Positions 8,414 to 16,557 of a stretch of DNA of 64,000 bases are shown in pieces. The DNA is from DASQPR01 sp963727415. Lineage in GTDB: Bacteria > Actinomycetota > Actinomycetes > Mycobacteriales > Micromonosporaceae. Under the pieces are notes generated by a model. That model was given only the letters and a program-made list of their open reading frames with translations, did no database searches and had not been told where the DNA came from. The stretch is from the NCBI GenBank assembly GCA_963727415.1, contig CAVSGF010000002.1, forward strand, positions 1,922,001 through 1,986,000. Reading direction: 5' to 3'. A program made the position numbers and the translations under genes. The stretch's first letter is position 1. Each line of letters starts with the position of its first letter.

Positions 8414-9157
8414 GTGCCGAAAATCAACGTCTACCTGCCCGACGATCTCGCCGACGCGGTCCGCGACGCCGGGATCCCCGTCTCCGCGGTCTGCCAGCGC
8501 GCTCTTGAGCAGGCCGTCCGCCGGGTAACCGCGATGAGAGAGATCGCCGTGACGACCGGCCTTTCCGACGACCATCTGGCCGCCCGGCTGCCCAGTCTCA
8601 CCGCCCGAGCCCGTCAAGTGCTGCGGAGCGCGATCAGCGCGGCCCGCGACGGCGGCACCACGATAGGAACCGGGCACCTGCTCGCGGCCATCATCGACGA
8701 GGGCAACAACATGGCAGTTCGCGTGCTGAGGGCGATCGAGGCCGACCCGCAAGCGATCGCCGACGATCTCCGGCAACGGTCCATGGCCGAACCCGGAACC
8801 ACGACCGATGACCGCGCTTTCAGCGAGCCGGCCGGCAGCGCCCTCGCCGAGACCGCCGCCGAGGCAACCGCGCTCGGCCACCACTATGTCGGTTGCGAAC
8901 ACATGCTGCTCGGGCTCATCGCCGACACCGGCGGCGTGGCCGGTCATGTGCTACGAGAACGCGGCGCCGAGCTGCGGACCACACGGCGGGCCGTAGTCAC
9001 CGCCCTCGCCGGATACGTCCACGGCTCCCGCGCCGCAAGCACCACGTCAGCGGCCCTGAGCCGCGACCTGATCGCCGACGTGCTACGTGCCGAACTGGCA
9101 CCGATCGTCGAGCGGATCGGCCGGCTCGAGCGGCACACCAGCATCGAGCCGGCCTGA
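8414..9157 (+). CDS. Ribbon-helix-helix DNA-binding domain fused to Clp N-terminal repeats
   Basis: 247 residues. Residues 1-35 (MPKINVYLPDDLADAVRDAG) form a ribbon-helix-helix motif as in CcdA/CopG proteins. Residues about 60-200 are two Clp-N (ClpA/ClpC amino-terminal) repeats, recognisable from ARQVLRSAISAARDGGTTIGTGHLLAAI and the paired HHYVGCEHMLLGLI. There is no AAA+ module and no protease. Clp-N domains bind substrates and adaptors of ClpC, so the protein may link a protein-quality signal to transcription. GAACGGAGGTG precedes the GTG start. Three GGGTTA half-sites immediately upstream imply autoregulation. Its stop is 3 bases from the stop of the convergent sigma factor gene. Confidence 0.85.
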   Translation: MPKINVYLPDDLADAVRDAGIPVSAVCQRALEQAVRRVTAMREIAVTTGLSDDHLAARLPSLTARARQVLRSAISAARDGGTTIGTGHLLAAIIDEGNNMAVRVLRAIEADPQAIADDLRQRSMAEPGTTTDDRAFSEPAGSALAETAAEATALGHHYVGCEHMLLGLIADTGGVAGHVLRERGAELRTTRRAVVTALAGYVHGSRAASTTSAALSRDLIADVLRAELAPIVERIGRLERHTSIEPA

Positions 9158-9160
9158 CCG

Positions 9161-10054
9161 TCACCCTCGCTGCCGCAGCGCCGACATGTCGACCCGGTCC
9201 AGCCGGGCCGGGTCGGACAGGATCTCGATAACGGCGGCCTTGTGCCCGGCGGTGGTGAACGACATCAGCGACATCAGCCGGCCGTCAACAACGGTGGCCA
9301 GCCCGGCGCGGCCGTTGACCAGAACCACACGTGTGAACGGTGCGTACCGCGAGTAGGTGACGGCACCCGAAGCGACCGTCTTCGCGCCGCGCAGGATCCG
9401 GGGCACGCCACCGGTCGAACCGTCGTCGACGCGGAGCACGATGTCCGGGTCAAGGACGGCGACCAGCGCGTCGAACGAACCGCTACGAGAGGCGGCAAGG
9501 AACGCCTCGACCACTGTGCGATGCCGGGCCGGGTCGGCCGGGCGGCCCACGGTAGCGTCGCCACGCACCCGGCGCCGGGCCCGGCTGGCCAGTTGCCGCG
9601 CCGCTTCCGGCGACCGGTCCAGGACCTCGGCGATGTCGTCGAACGGCACGGCGAACATGTCGTGCAGCACGAACGCCAAGCGCTCGGCCGGGCGCAGAGT
9701 CTCGAGGACCACCAGCATCGCCAGCCCGACCGAGTCGGCGAGTACGGCCTCGCTCTCCGGGTCGACGGCGGCGATCCGGTCGACCACCGGGTCCGGCAGC
9801 ACCACATCGTCGATCGGCTGCTCACCGCGGGTCTTCCGGGACCGCAGCATGTTCAGCGCGATGCGGGCGACGACGGTAGTCAGCCAGCCGCCGAGGTTGT
9901 CGATGGTGCCCGCATCGGTACGGCTGAGCCGCAACCATGCCTCCTGGACGGCATCATCGGCCTCGGCAGCCGATCCGAGCATCCGGTAGGCGACGGCCCT
10001 TAACTGCGTGCGCTGCGCCTCGAACCGTTCGGCCAGAAAGTCCTGTTCCGCCAC
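9161..10054 (-). CDS. ECF41-type sigma factor (SigJ family) with SnoaL-like C-terminus
   Basis: About 297 residues. Region 2 is seen in AYRMLGSAAEADDAVQEAWLR and region 4 in LAFVLHDMFAVPFDDIAEVLDRS. A SnoaL-like domain fills the last 110 residues (EAFLAASRSGSFDALVAVLDP to LSDPARLDRVD); in ECF41 factors this extension controls activity in place of a separate anti-sigma factor. GTG 10054 is chosen because GGAGGAG sits 7 bases upstream; a GTG at 10072 has none. An ECF41-like promoter motif precedes it. The usual partner oxidoreductase or decarboxylase gene is not adjacent. Confidence 0.9.
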   Translation of the reverse strand: MAEQDFLAERFEAQRTQLRAVAYRMLGSAAEADDAVQEAWLRLSRTDAGTIDNLGGWLTTVVARIALNMLRSRKTRGEQPIDDVVLPDPVVDRIAAVDPESEAVLADSVGLAMLVVLETLRPAERLAFVLHDMFAVPFDDIAEVLDRSPEAARQLASRARRRVRGDATVGRPADPARHRTVVEAFLAASRSGSFDALVAVLDPDIVLRVDDGSTGGVPRILRGAKTVASGAVTYSRYAPFTRVVLVNGRAGLATVVDGRLMSLMSFTTAGHKAAVIEILSDPARLDRVDMSALRQRG

Positions 10055-10089
10055 GTCACAACTCCTCCGCACGTACGTGTCGAAGTATT

Positions 10090-10116
10090 GACCACCAAAG
10101 CGGTCGTGATGTGACA
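10090..10116 (-). promoter_or_regulatory. Candidate ECF41-type autoregulatory promoter
   Basis: On the minus strand TGTCACA (10110-10116) is followed after 16 bases by GGTC (10090-10093). ECF41 promoters have TGTCACA, 16 bases, CGTC, so this is one mismatch away. It lies 36 bases upstream of the sigma factor start codon. Confidence 0.6.
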
Positions 10117-10126
10117 GCCGACGAAC

Positions 10127-11257
10127 CTAACCCGCCTGCCGATGGCTCGATCTGGCCGAACGCCCGCGCCTGAGCACCGCCAGGATCAAACGCGCCAGAG
10201 CGCGCCGCCCTGCTCGCGTCAGCCGCGCGGGCGGGCTGGCCAGCCGGGTCCAGGCGAGGCCACGCCGCATGGCCCAGCGTGCCCCGCTCCGCTCGCAGGC
10301 CCGGTAGAGCCACAACTGCCCGTCGATCAGCCGGACCGGAACAAAGCCCGCGCGTTGCACCGCCCACCTCAGCGGCAGGTCGTCTTCGTAAAGGTGCCAC
10401 GCGTTCTCCGGCGAGTGCCGGCGCACGTCGAAGTTCGCGACAAACAAGCCGCCGTCGTGCAGACTGTCACGAATCTGGCGGGCGGTCGCGTGCACGTCCG
10501 GCACGTGGGCGATCACGTCAAGGGCGGTAACCAGGTCGAAGTGATCGCGTGGCAGGTCGGCGGGCAGATGTACGAAGTCGGCTTTGACCCCGCGCCGTTC
10601 GAGGCGCCACTTAGCAAAGCCCAGCAACGTGCTGGAGATGTCAGCCAGGGTCACGTCGTATCCGAGCGCGGCGAACAACTGGGCGGTGATCCCCGCGCCA
10701 GAGCCCAGGTCGCAGGCGCGGCCGCCCTCAGGATGCGGCTGGATCGCGTCGGCCACGATCACGGACTCCGGGTAACCGAGGCCCTCGCTCTGGAGATAGG
10801 CGTACCACAGCAGGTCGTACGACCACGACTCCACGGTGTTGTAGAAGTCGGTGATGCCGTCCTCGGAGTCGCGCGGAGCCGCGTCCCATTCATCGACGCT
10901 GGCCTCCTCCCACGCGAGGCACCGCTCCAGCGCTTGTTCGGGTGTGATCTGGTAGTACTCGGCCAGATCGCCGATGACGCCTTCACGTACCGTGCCGCCG
11001 GTCGGCGGCCGTAAGGCATCGGCGAACCGGGCCATGGTGGGCGACATGATGGCACGGCGCTTGGCTGCGCTCCACGTCGCCCTCGATTCGTGCCCGGGAC
11101 CGAGCTTCTCCGGATCGACGTGTTGCCCCTGGCCTCTGACTTGTTCCCGGAACACCACCAGTGCGACGCGGTTACGCAGCCGGGTGAGCAGGGCGGGCCG
11201 GGCGGACGACAGCTCGGTTACGTCGATCACGAAGGAACTCCAGACAGACAAAGTCAT
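10127..11257 (-). CDS. SAM-dependent methyltransferase with N-terminal extension
   Basis: About 376 residues. The class I methyltransferase core is in the C-terminal part: ACDLGSGAGITAQLFA (motif I), LADISS, and FDLVTALDVIAHV (motif IV region). A conserved-looking helical domain precedes it (EYYQITPEQALERCLAWEEA). I place the start at ATG 11257 because codon use stays coding-like up to it; ATG 11047 gives a shorter core form, and a longer frame to 11398 seems non-coding. An Arg-rich tail ends the protein. Substrate unknown; it is immediately upstream of the ECF41 gene on the same strand. Confidence 0.78.
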   Translation of the reverse strand: MTLSVWSSFVIDVTELSSARPALLTRLRNRVALVVFREQVRGQGQHVDPEKLGPGHESRATWSAAKRRAIMSPTMARFADALRPPTGGTVREGVIGDLAEYYQITPEQALERCLAWEEASVDEWDAAPRDSEDGITDFYNTVESWSYDLLWYAYLQSEGLGYPESVIVADAIQPHPEGGRACDLGSGAGITAQLFAALGYDVTLADISSTLLGFAKWRLERRGVKADFVHLPADLPRDHFDLVTALDVIAHVPDVHATARQIRDSLHDGGLFVANFDVRRHSPENAWHLYEDDLPLRWAVQRAGFVPVRLIDGQLWLYRACERSGARWAMRRGLAWTRLASPPARLTRAGRRALARLILAVLRRGRSARSSHRQAG

Positions 11258-11366
11258 CAATCGATTTATCGTAGGCGGACCACGATAGCTGTCCCTGTCC
11301 GTGTCCGTACGGGGACCGCCGGATCGCCGACGCGCACCGCTCGAACGGGTAACTCGTGCAGCGGGC

Positions 11367-12179
11367 TCAGTCCGTACGCCGTCCGATTCGAAGGACACTC
11401 AGGTAGCGGCGCGACGCCCGGTCACCCATCCGGGTGCGGATGCGTTCGGCGATAGCGTCGAGCAGGGGTTCACGGGTATCGCGATCGAGCCTGCGGTAGA
11501 TCGACAGTGTGCGCAGGAGATCGGCGAAACCATCGCCGTCGAACCATTGAACGGTTGGGTACCACCGCACGATCGTCGGCCCGAACAGGCCGCCGGGATC
11601 TTCGACCAGTCCCCAGCCCTGGTCGGTGCCGCGTACATCGTCCTCAAGCGGCGGATGACCCCAGTCAGGGTTTCCGGGGACGAAGCGCTCGCAGAGATCG
11701 GCGGTCTCGGCGTACACCTCCGGGTCGCCGGGCCAGCGGACGACGACGTTGCCGAGCAACGCCATCCAGCCTCCGGGTTTGAGTACGTCATGCGCCCGCC
11801 GCCAGCCGATCGACGGGTCGACCCAGTGCCACGCCGACGCGGCAACGACGACATCGAAACGCCGCCCTCGGTCGGCCCACTCCTCAAACGGCGACGTCTC
11901 GACGGTGACGTTGCCGAAGGCGTCAAGCCTCTCGCGAGCGCGCGCCGCCATCTCCGCGCCCGGCTCGATGGCGGTCACCGGACACCCGAGGGCTGCCAGC
12001 GAACGCGTCGCCTGGCCGGTACCGCAGCCCACCTCAAGTACTGACGACCGTTCGTCCTGGCCGGTGATGGTGACGAGGTCGGCGAACAGCTCGTCGGGAT
12101 ACCCGGGCCGGACCCGGTCATAGAGCTCCGGCACCTCGTCGAACAGCCGGCCGAGATGGCGTCGGTCCGAGATCGCCAT
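11367..12179 (-). CDS. SAM-dependent methyltransferase
   Basis: 270 residues. Motif I is VLEVGCGTGQATRSLA, the acidic loop is AIEPGAEM, and the post-motif ASAWHWVDP is characteristic of the trans-aconitate/UbiE-like group also seen at 48362. ATG 12179 is supported by AGGAAGG 4 bases upstream. It is divergent from marR (12446), with two MarR-type palindromes between them, so it may belong to that regulon. Substrate unknown. Confidence 0.87.
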   Translation of the reverse strand: MAISDRRHLGRLFDEVPELYDRVRPGYPDELFADLVTITGQDERSSVLEVGCGTGQATRSLAALGCPVTAIEPGAEMAARARERLDAFGNVTVETSPFEEWADRGRRFDVVVAASAWHWVDPSIGWRRAHDVLKPGGWMALLGNVVVRWPGDPEVYAETADLCERFVPGNPDWGHPPLEDDVRGTDQGWGLVEDPGGLFGPTIVRWYPTVQWFDGDGFADLLRTLSIYRRLDRDTREPLLDAIAERIRTRMGDRASRRYLSVLRIGRRTD

Positions 12180-12376
12180 CGCACCTTCCTGGGAAGCGTT
12201 GGGAGTGTCCGCCGAGGACCAGGTCGTCGGGGAGACTAACGTCCCGGACTCGGTGCGTGTACAGACAGGATGCATGATGCTGGGCGCCCTCGCCCAGGCT
12301 GGTGGCGTGACCGCGTTGACCAGCGCGCACGAAGAGGCGTCGGCGCACCACGTTCGTGGACTCACGTGATCGCATC

Positions 12377-12427
12377 CCATCTTGTTGGCATGCCAACAAG
12401 ATGGCAAGATTGGTGGCATGCCAACAA
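12377..12427. promoter_or_regulatory. 28-bp perfect palindrome plus second site, MarR operators
   Basis: 12377-12404 is a perfect palindrome whose left half is CCATCTTGTTGGCA. A second copy of the core, TTGGTGGCATGCCAACAA (12410-12427), has one mismatch. Centre-to-centre distance is about 28 bases, near three helical turns, and the second site ends 18 bases before the marR start codon. Confidence 0.8.
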
Positions 12428-12445
12428 AATCGTTAGCGTGAGATC

Positions 12446-12952
12446 ATGACCATCGAGACTGGCCCGGTTGGCGCACGCGCGCCGCACGTGGGGATAAGCA
12501 TCGCCGAGGCGCCGTTGAGCTCGCTGCTACTGCAGGCCGTCCGCGCGCACGCTGCGGTCGCGACCGCGATGCTGCAACGCATTGATCTGGTCGCCCCGCA
12601 GGAACTGGTGCTGCTGTTCTTGCAGGAAAATGGACGATCTCCACAGTCGGAGATCGTCCATTTCCTTGGGCGTGACCGGTCGACCGTCACCAACACCCTG
12701 CAGGCGATGGACCGTGCCGACCTCATCACGCGCACACCGTCCAGCACCGACAAGAGAGCGATGATCGTTGCTCTGTCGGGCAAAGGTCGGCGGTTGTGTC
12801 CCAAGGTCCGCGAGATCTGGTCCGAGCTTGAGCGGCTCACCTTCAGTGGGCTGACCGATCAGCAGCGCGTGGGCCTCGCCCAGACGCTCGCCGGGGTCCG
12901 TCGTGGCCTGCCGGACCCGACGGCCGTATCCGACGGGACCCGGCCGACGTAA
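12446..12952 (+). CDS. MarR family transcriptional regulator
   Basis: 168 residues. The winged helix is clear: EIVHFLGRDRSTVTNTLQAMDRADLITR with the wing SSTDKRAMIVALSGKG. MarR proteins dimerise on pseudo-palindromes and release on binding phenolic or oxidant ligands. Two copies of a GGCATGCC-centred palindrome sit just upstream. Downstream on the same strand are a broken FMN reductase and an intact quinone oxidoreductase, the usual kind of MarR-controlled redox operon; the divergent methyltransferase may share the operators. Confidence 0.9.
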   Translation: MTIETGPVGARAPHVGISIAEAPLSSLLLQAVRAHAAVATAMLQRIDLVAPQELVLLFLQENGRSPQSEIVHFLGRDRSTVTNTLQAMDRADLITRTPSSTDKRAMIVALSGKGRRLCPKVREIWSELERLTFSGLTDQQRVGLAQTLAGVRRGLPDPTAVSDGTRPT

Positions 12953-12982
12953 GGCACGAGCCACCCAGGGAAGGACAGCACG

Positions 12983-13249
12983 ATGAGTGCTGAGTACCAC
13001 TGGATTTGACGGGCCGCTCCGGATCGCGGTCATCATCGCGAGCACGCGGACAGGACGCTTCGGCGAGACGGTGGGCCGCCGACGCCGTCCGTTCCGGATG
13101 GCAGGCCAAACCGGTGGGATTCGCCTCCTACGGCGGACTGGCCGCCGGCCTGCGTGCGGTCGAACAGCTACGACAGGTCTTCGCTGAGGTGCGGCACCTC
13201 ACCCTGGTGGGCCCAAGCGCTGCGCGCCGCCCAGCCGTACCCCGCCTGA
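12983..13249 (+). pseudogene. Broken NADPH-dependent FMN reductase
   Basis: Pieces of one flavoreductase appear in three frames. From the GTG at 12987 the frame reads LRIAVIIASTRTGRFGETV, the FMN-phosphate loop. From about 13070 another frame reads GWQAKPVGFASYGG then LRAVEQLRQVFAEV, the family's second half. The last segment, WAQALRAAQPYPA then stop at 13247-13249, is in a third frame. About 100 residues are missing between the first two. A good GGAAGGA site precedes the ATG at 12983. The gene is therefore decayed by deletions, while its operon neighbours are intact. Confidence 0.75.
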
Positions 13250-13274
13250 TCACCCATTCCAAAGGAACAGCCCC

Positions 13275-14186
13275 ATGGTTATAGCGATCGCGTTCACCGC
13301 CTACGGCGACCCCGAGGTGCTACACCCGGTCGAGATCGATCTACCAACGCCCGCCGCAGGCCAGATCCGCGTCCGGGTCAAGGCCGCAGGCGTCAATCCC
13401 GTCGACGCCAAACTGCGGCGCGGCGACTTCGCCACAACCATGCCAGCCAACTTTCCGCAACGCCTCGGCAACGAGTACGCCGGCATCGTTGACCACGTCG
13501 GCGACGACGTAGTCGGCCTCGTGATAGGAGACGAGGTTCTCGGCTCGGCCAGCGTCCAGAGCTACTGCGAGTACGTCGTCGTCGATGCCGCCGACGCGGT
13601 GCGCAAGCCAGCCGCCATGCCCTGGACGATCGCCGCCGGTCTACCCGCGGCCGGCCAGGCCGCCCACACCGCACTGCGCCAGATCGCCGTCAACGCCGAC
13701 GACACCGTCCTCATCCACGCTGCCGCCGGCGGCGTGGGCACCATCGCCGTACAACTCGCCCGCCACTGGGGCGCCACCATCATCGGCACCGCCAGCGAAC
13801 ACAATCACGCCTACCTCCGCACGCTCGGCGCGACCCCGGTCACATACGGAGACGGCCTCGTCGGCCGGATCCGCGCACTCGCACCCGATGGCGTCGACGC
13901 CACGCTCGACGCCATCGGCGGCGCCGCGATCACCGCCTCTCTTGCGCTCGTGCGTGACCGGCACCGCATCGGCACCCTGGTCGACACCGAAGCCGCGAAG
14001 ACGTTCGGGGTACTTCGCGTTGGCGCCCGCTCGACCGCCGCGCTGACGGAACTCGTCGCACTGTACGAAGAAGGCAGCCTGCAGCTACCCATCCACGCGA
14101 CGTTCCCACTCACGCAAGCCAGCCGCGCGCACCACGAGGTGCAGACCGGCCACGTCCGCGGCAAGGTCGTCCTGACGGTGGACTGA
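13275..14186 (+). CDS. Quinone oxidoreductase-like MDR protein
   Basis: 303 residues. GroES-like N-terminal half (AAGVNPVDAKLRRGDF) and Rossmann half with HAAAGGVGTIAVQLARHWGA for NADP(H). The zinc ligands of alcohol dehydrogenases are absent, which places it with zinc-independent quinone oxidoreductases (QOR). Reaction expected: NADPH-dependent reduction of quinones or alpha,beta-unsaturated carbonyls. AAAGGAAC precedes the ATG. It follows marR and the broken FMN reductase in one transcription direction and is the likely surviving effector of that regulon. Confidence 0.9.
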   Translation: MVIAIAFTAYGDPEVLHPVEIDLPTPAAGQIRVRVKAAGVNPVDAKLRRGDFATTMPANFPQRLGNEYAGIVDHVGDDVVGLVIGDEVLGSASVQSYCEYVVVDAADAVRKPAAMPWTIAAGLPAAGQAAHTALRQIAVNADDTVLIHAAAGGVGTIAVQLARHWGATIIGTASEHNHAYLRTLGATPVTYGDGLVGRIRALAPDGVDATLDAIGGAAITASLALVRDRHRIGTLVDTEAAKTFGVLRVGARSTAALTELVALYEEGSLQLPIHATFPLTQASRAHHEVQTGHVRGKVVLTVD

Positions 14187-14190
14187 CCCG

Positions 14191-14330
14191 GACGGCTACG
14201 GGAACTCATCGCCGCCGTCCGCCATGAGCTGGCCTCCGACCAGCGAGACCATTTCGATGCGCTGTTCGCCAACCTGCTCGAAAACCCGGCCGCGAGGGGC
14301 GGCTGTTCGCCAAAGCCCAGCGCCCACTTA
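14191..14330 (+). pseudogene. Unidentified decayed coding fragment
   Basis: 14195-14293 reads like a helical protein segment with GC-ending codons (RELIAAVRHELASDQ then DHFDALFANLLENPAA), and the neighbouring frame continues plausibly as RLFAKAQRPLTNPG. No start codon, family or continuation is recognisable. The whole stretch 14187-14782 otherwise holds two AT-rich dyads and no convincing gene. Confidence 0.35.
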
Positions 14331-14440
14331 CCAACCCTGGGCAAGCATGCGGATCGAGGTGCCGCCGCCAACGTGGCTCCGAGTCTGCGGGCAAACACGA
14401 GACCCGGCAGGCCGGTCAGAGCGCAGCCAGCACTATCTCG

Positions 14441-14478
14441 CCATTATCGGATTACCGATATTGATAATCCGATAATGG
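14441..14478. repeat. AT-rich perfect dyad, 14-bp arms
   Basis: CCATTATCGGATTA (14441-14454) and TAATCCGATAATGG (14465-14478) are exact reverse complements with a 10-base spacer. Too AT-rich for a GC-stem terminator in this genome; a regulator site or a mobile-element relic are both possible. Confidence 0.6.
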
Positions 14479-14719
14479 GGCGATCGCGCATGTCGGCCGA
14501 GGAATCAGCAGCGAACTCGGCGCGCATAATTCCGGTTATGTGCGCGAACGCGTACGTCGCGGTGTTCTGCGCCCACCCGAGAGGAAGCGGTTCGAGGTTG
14601 AGTTCCTGAGTCCAGACGCGCAGAAGCACCAGGAGCCGCTGAACGCATCCGAGGACCACCAGCCCGGAACAGTGCGCCGGCAAGCCCCTTCTCCTGCGTA
14701 CAAGGCTTCATATCCGGTA

Positions 14720-14745
14720 TATCGGTTCGATACATCGAACCGATA
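14720..14745. promoter_or_regulatory. 26-bp dyad upstream of a methyltransferase gene
   Basis: TATCGGTTCGAT (14720-14731) and ATCGAACCGATA (14734-14745) are perfect arms with a 2-base spacer, 37 bases before the start codon at 14783. Dyads of this size and compactness are typical of TetR-like operators; no regulator gene is adjacent. Confidence 0.6.
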
Positions 14746-14782
14746 GGCTGCCATGTGATCTGCTGACGGAGATGGAGGTCGG

Positions 14783-15520
14783 ATGTCCAGCGCGCAGTTG
14801 TATGACTCCATCGGAGGTGCCTACACCGTGACGCGGCGCACCGAGCCGCGCATCGCCGAGCAGGTGTGGGCCGCGCTCGGCGATGCCCGGACCGTGCTGA
14901 ATGTCGGGGCGGGCACCGGATCCTACGAGCCCCCCGACCGTGACGTCACCGCGGTGGAACCGTCCGCGCTCATGCGTTCGCAACGCCCCGCAGACGCGGC
15001 GCCGTGCCTGGCAGGATCTGCCGAGAGCCTCCCGTTCGAGGACCAGGCCTTCGATGCGGCGATGGCTCTTGCCACCGTCGATCACTGGCAGGATCCGATC
15101 GCGGGCCTGCGCGAGATGCGGCGCGTCGCACGCCGCGTGGTGGTGTTCACCTGCGACGCCAGTGACCTCGATCGGTTCTGGCTGACCCGCGACTACCTGC
15201 CCGAGTACGCCGACCTTTGGGCCGGCCGGCCTTCCCTCACCGAACTGGCCCGCGCGATCGCAGCCCGGATTGAACCAGTACCCATCCCGTGGGACTGCGC
15301 CGACGGTTTCTACGAGGCCTACTGGCGCCGGCCCGAGGCATACCTCGACGATCATGTCCGCCGCGGAATGTCGATCTGGGCCAGAGTTGGGCCGGACGCC
15401 GAGCAGCGCGCCGCGCGCAACCTGCGTGATGACCTCGCGTCCGGCCGGTGGGCCGATACCAACCGCGACCTGATCGATCTCGACGCGGCAGAGCTTGCCA
15501 GTCGTCTGCTTGTCGCCTGA
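14783..15520 (+). CDS. SAM-dependent methyltransferase
   Basis: 245 residues. Motif I reads VLNVGAGTGSYEP, followed by AVEPSALM and, at motif IV, AMALATVDHW. This pattern (short loop VGAGTGSYEP) is common in actinobacterial UbiE/COQ5-like enzymes. GGAGATGGAGGTCGG upstream supports the ATG at 14783. A 26-bp dyad 37 bases upstream suggests regulated expression. Substrate unknown. It is followed after a 205-base gap, in which I find nothing, by another methyltransferase gene. Confidence 0.88.
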   Translation: MSSAQLYDSIGGAYTVTRRTEPRIAEQVWAALGDARTVLNVGAGTGSYEPPDRDVTAVEPSALMRSQRPADAAPCLAGSAESLPFEDQAFDAAMALATVDHWQDPIAGLREMRRVARRVVVFTCDASDLDRFWLTRDYLPEYADLWAGRPSLTELARAIAARIEPVPIPWDCADGFYEAYWRRPEAYLDDHVRRGMSIWARVGPDAEQRAARNLRDDLASGRWADTNRDLIDLDAAELASRLLVA

Positions 15521-15725
15521 TTCCCCCAAGAACTGCCGACGCACACCACGTCGATACAGGCCCGGATGGCCTGCCGATCATGGCGTCGCCGCTGCCGAAC
15601 TAAATCCTTCGCTTGGTGAGCGAGGTGAACGATAGGGTTCCGGCCGTTCCCAGACCTGCTTCGGCTCGGTCCGCCGCGTCCATCAGGAGCGGTGTCGACG
15701 TACGACTGCCGGGAGTTGGCTCTTA

Positions 15726-16478
15726 ATGAGTGAAGCGTTCTACTCGCACGCGAAGCTGTACGATCTGATGTTCCCGGGCGGCGGGCCCGCAGTCGACTTC
15801 TACCGGGCCGGCGCCGATCGGCAAGGTGGGCGCGTATTGGAACTCGGGTGCGGTACCGGGCACAAGTTGATCCCCATCGCGTCCGACGGGCATCCGTGCG
15901 TCGGCGTGGACTTTTCGTCAGACATGCTGGCTGAGGCTCAACGTAAGGCGAACGAGCATGGTGTAGCGGTGGAATGGATACAGGGCGACATGCGAGCCTT
16001 CGATCTGGGCCGCGCATTCGACTTCGTGTTCATCACCGCCAATTCCCTACTGCATTTGCATGAGGCTGAGGATCTGGTGAGCTGCTTCCGGTCGGTTCGA
16101 AGACACCTGGCACCTGGAGCACGGTTCGTCTTCGATGTGTTCAACCCGAGCGTGCGCCTGCTTGCCGAAGCCGACGGCGTGCGGCGCACCCGGGAATCGT
16201 TGTCGTTCATGGATCCCGACCGTGGCGACGTGAGTGTCGATGTCGCTGAGATCTACGATGCGCCCGCCCAAGTTACGCGCGGGACATGGCACCTCTCGAC
16301 TACCTCCGAGCCCGACTTCGTCGTCGCACCACTCGAAATCAGGAGCATCTTCCCGCAGGAGCTGCCGCTGCTCGTCTCGCTCGGTGGCCTTCGGCTCGTC
16401 GAGCGCTTCGGCGACTGGTCCGGTCGACCATTTGCCGGGGATACGCCGCTTCAACTCTGCATCTGCGAGTCCACATGA
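15726..16478 (+). CDS. SAM-dependent methyltransferase
   Basis: 250 residues. Motif I LELGCGTGHKLIPI, acidic loop GVDFSSDML, and motif IV FDFVFITANSLLHL. The Asn/Ser-rich motif IV with following His is seen in glycine/sarcosine-type and other small-molecule methyltransferases, but the substrate cannot be fixed. Starts at ATG 15726. Its codon use is slightly less GC-biased than neighbouring genes (several GTA, TTG and AAG codons), a weak hint of separate origin. Confidence 0.88.
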   Translation: MSEAFYSHAKLYDLMFPGGGPAVDFYRAGADRQGGRVLELGCGTGHKLIPIASDGHPCVGVDFSSDMLAEAQRKANEHGVAVEWIQGDMRAFDLGRAFDFVFITANSLLHLHEAEDLVSCFRSVRRHLAPGARFVFDVFNPSVRLLAEADGVRRTRESLSFMDPDRGDVSVDVAEIYDAPAQVTRGTWHLSTTSEPDFVVAPLEIRSIFPQELPLLVSLGGLRLVERFGDWSGRPFAGDTPLQLCICEST

Positions 16479-16557
16479 CTGAAGGCGAGAGCTAGCATGC
16501 CGGACTACCGGTGTGACTTATGGTCCACCACGTCGATACTGGCCGCAGATGGCGCCG

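Noticed and set aside
8414..10054. Toxin-antitoxin pair formed by the RHH protein and its neighbour
   Set aside because: The neighbour is a convergent sigma factor, not a toxin, and the RHH protein carries Clp-N repeats in place of a toxin-binding tail.
14440..14750. Insertion sequence ends
   Set aside because: The two dyads are different sequences and no transposase fragment was found between or around them.
16479..16557. Inverted repeat between 16503 and 16567 near the S66 gene's end
   Set aside because: GCCGGACTACCG and CGGTAGTCGGC pair only with an unpaired base and a 40-base loop; weak as a terminator.
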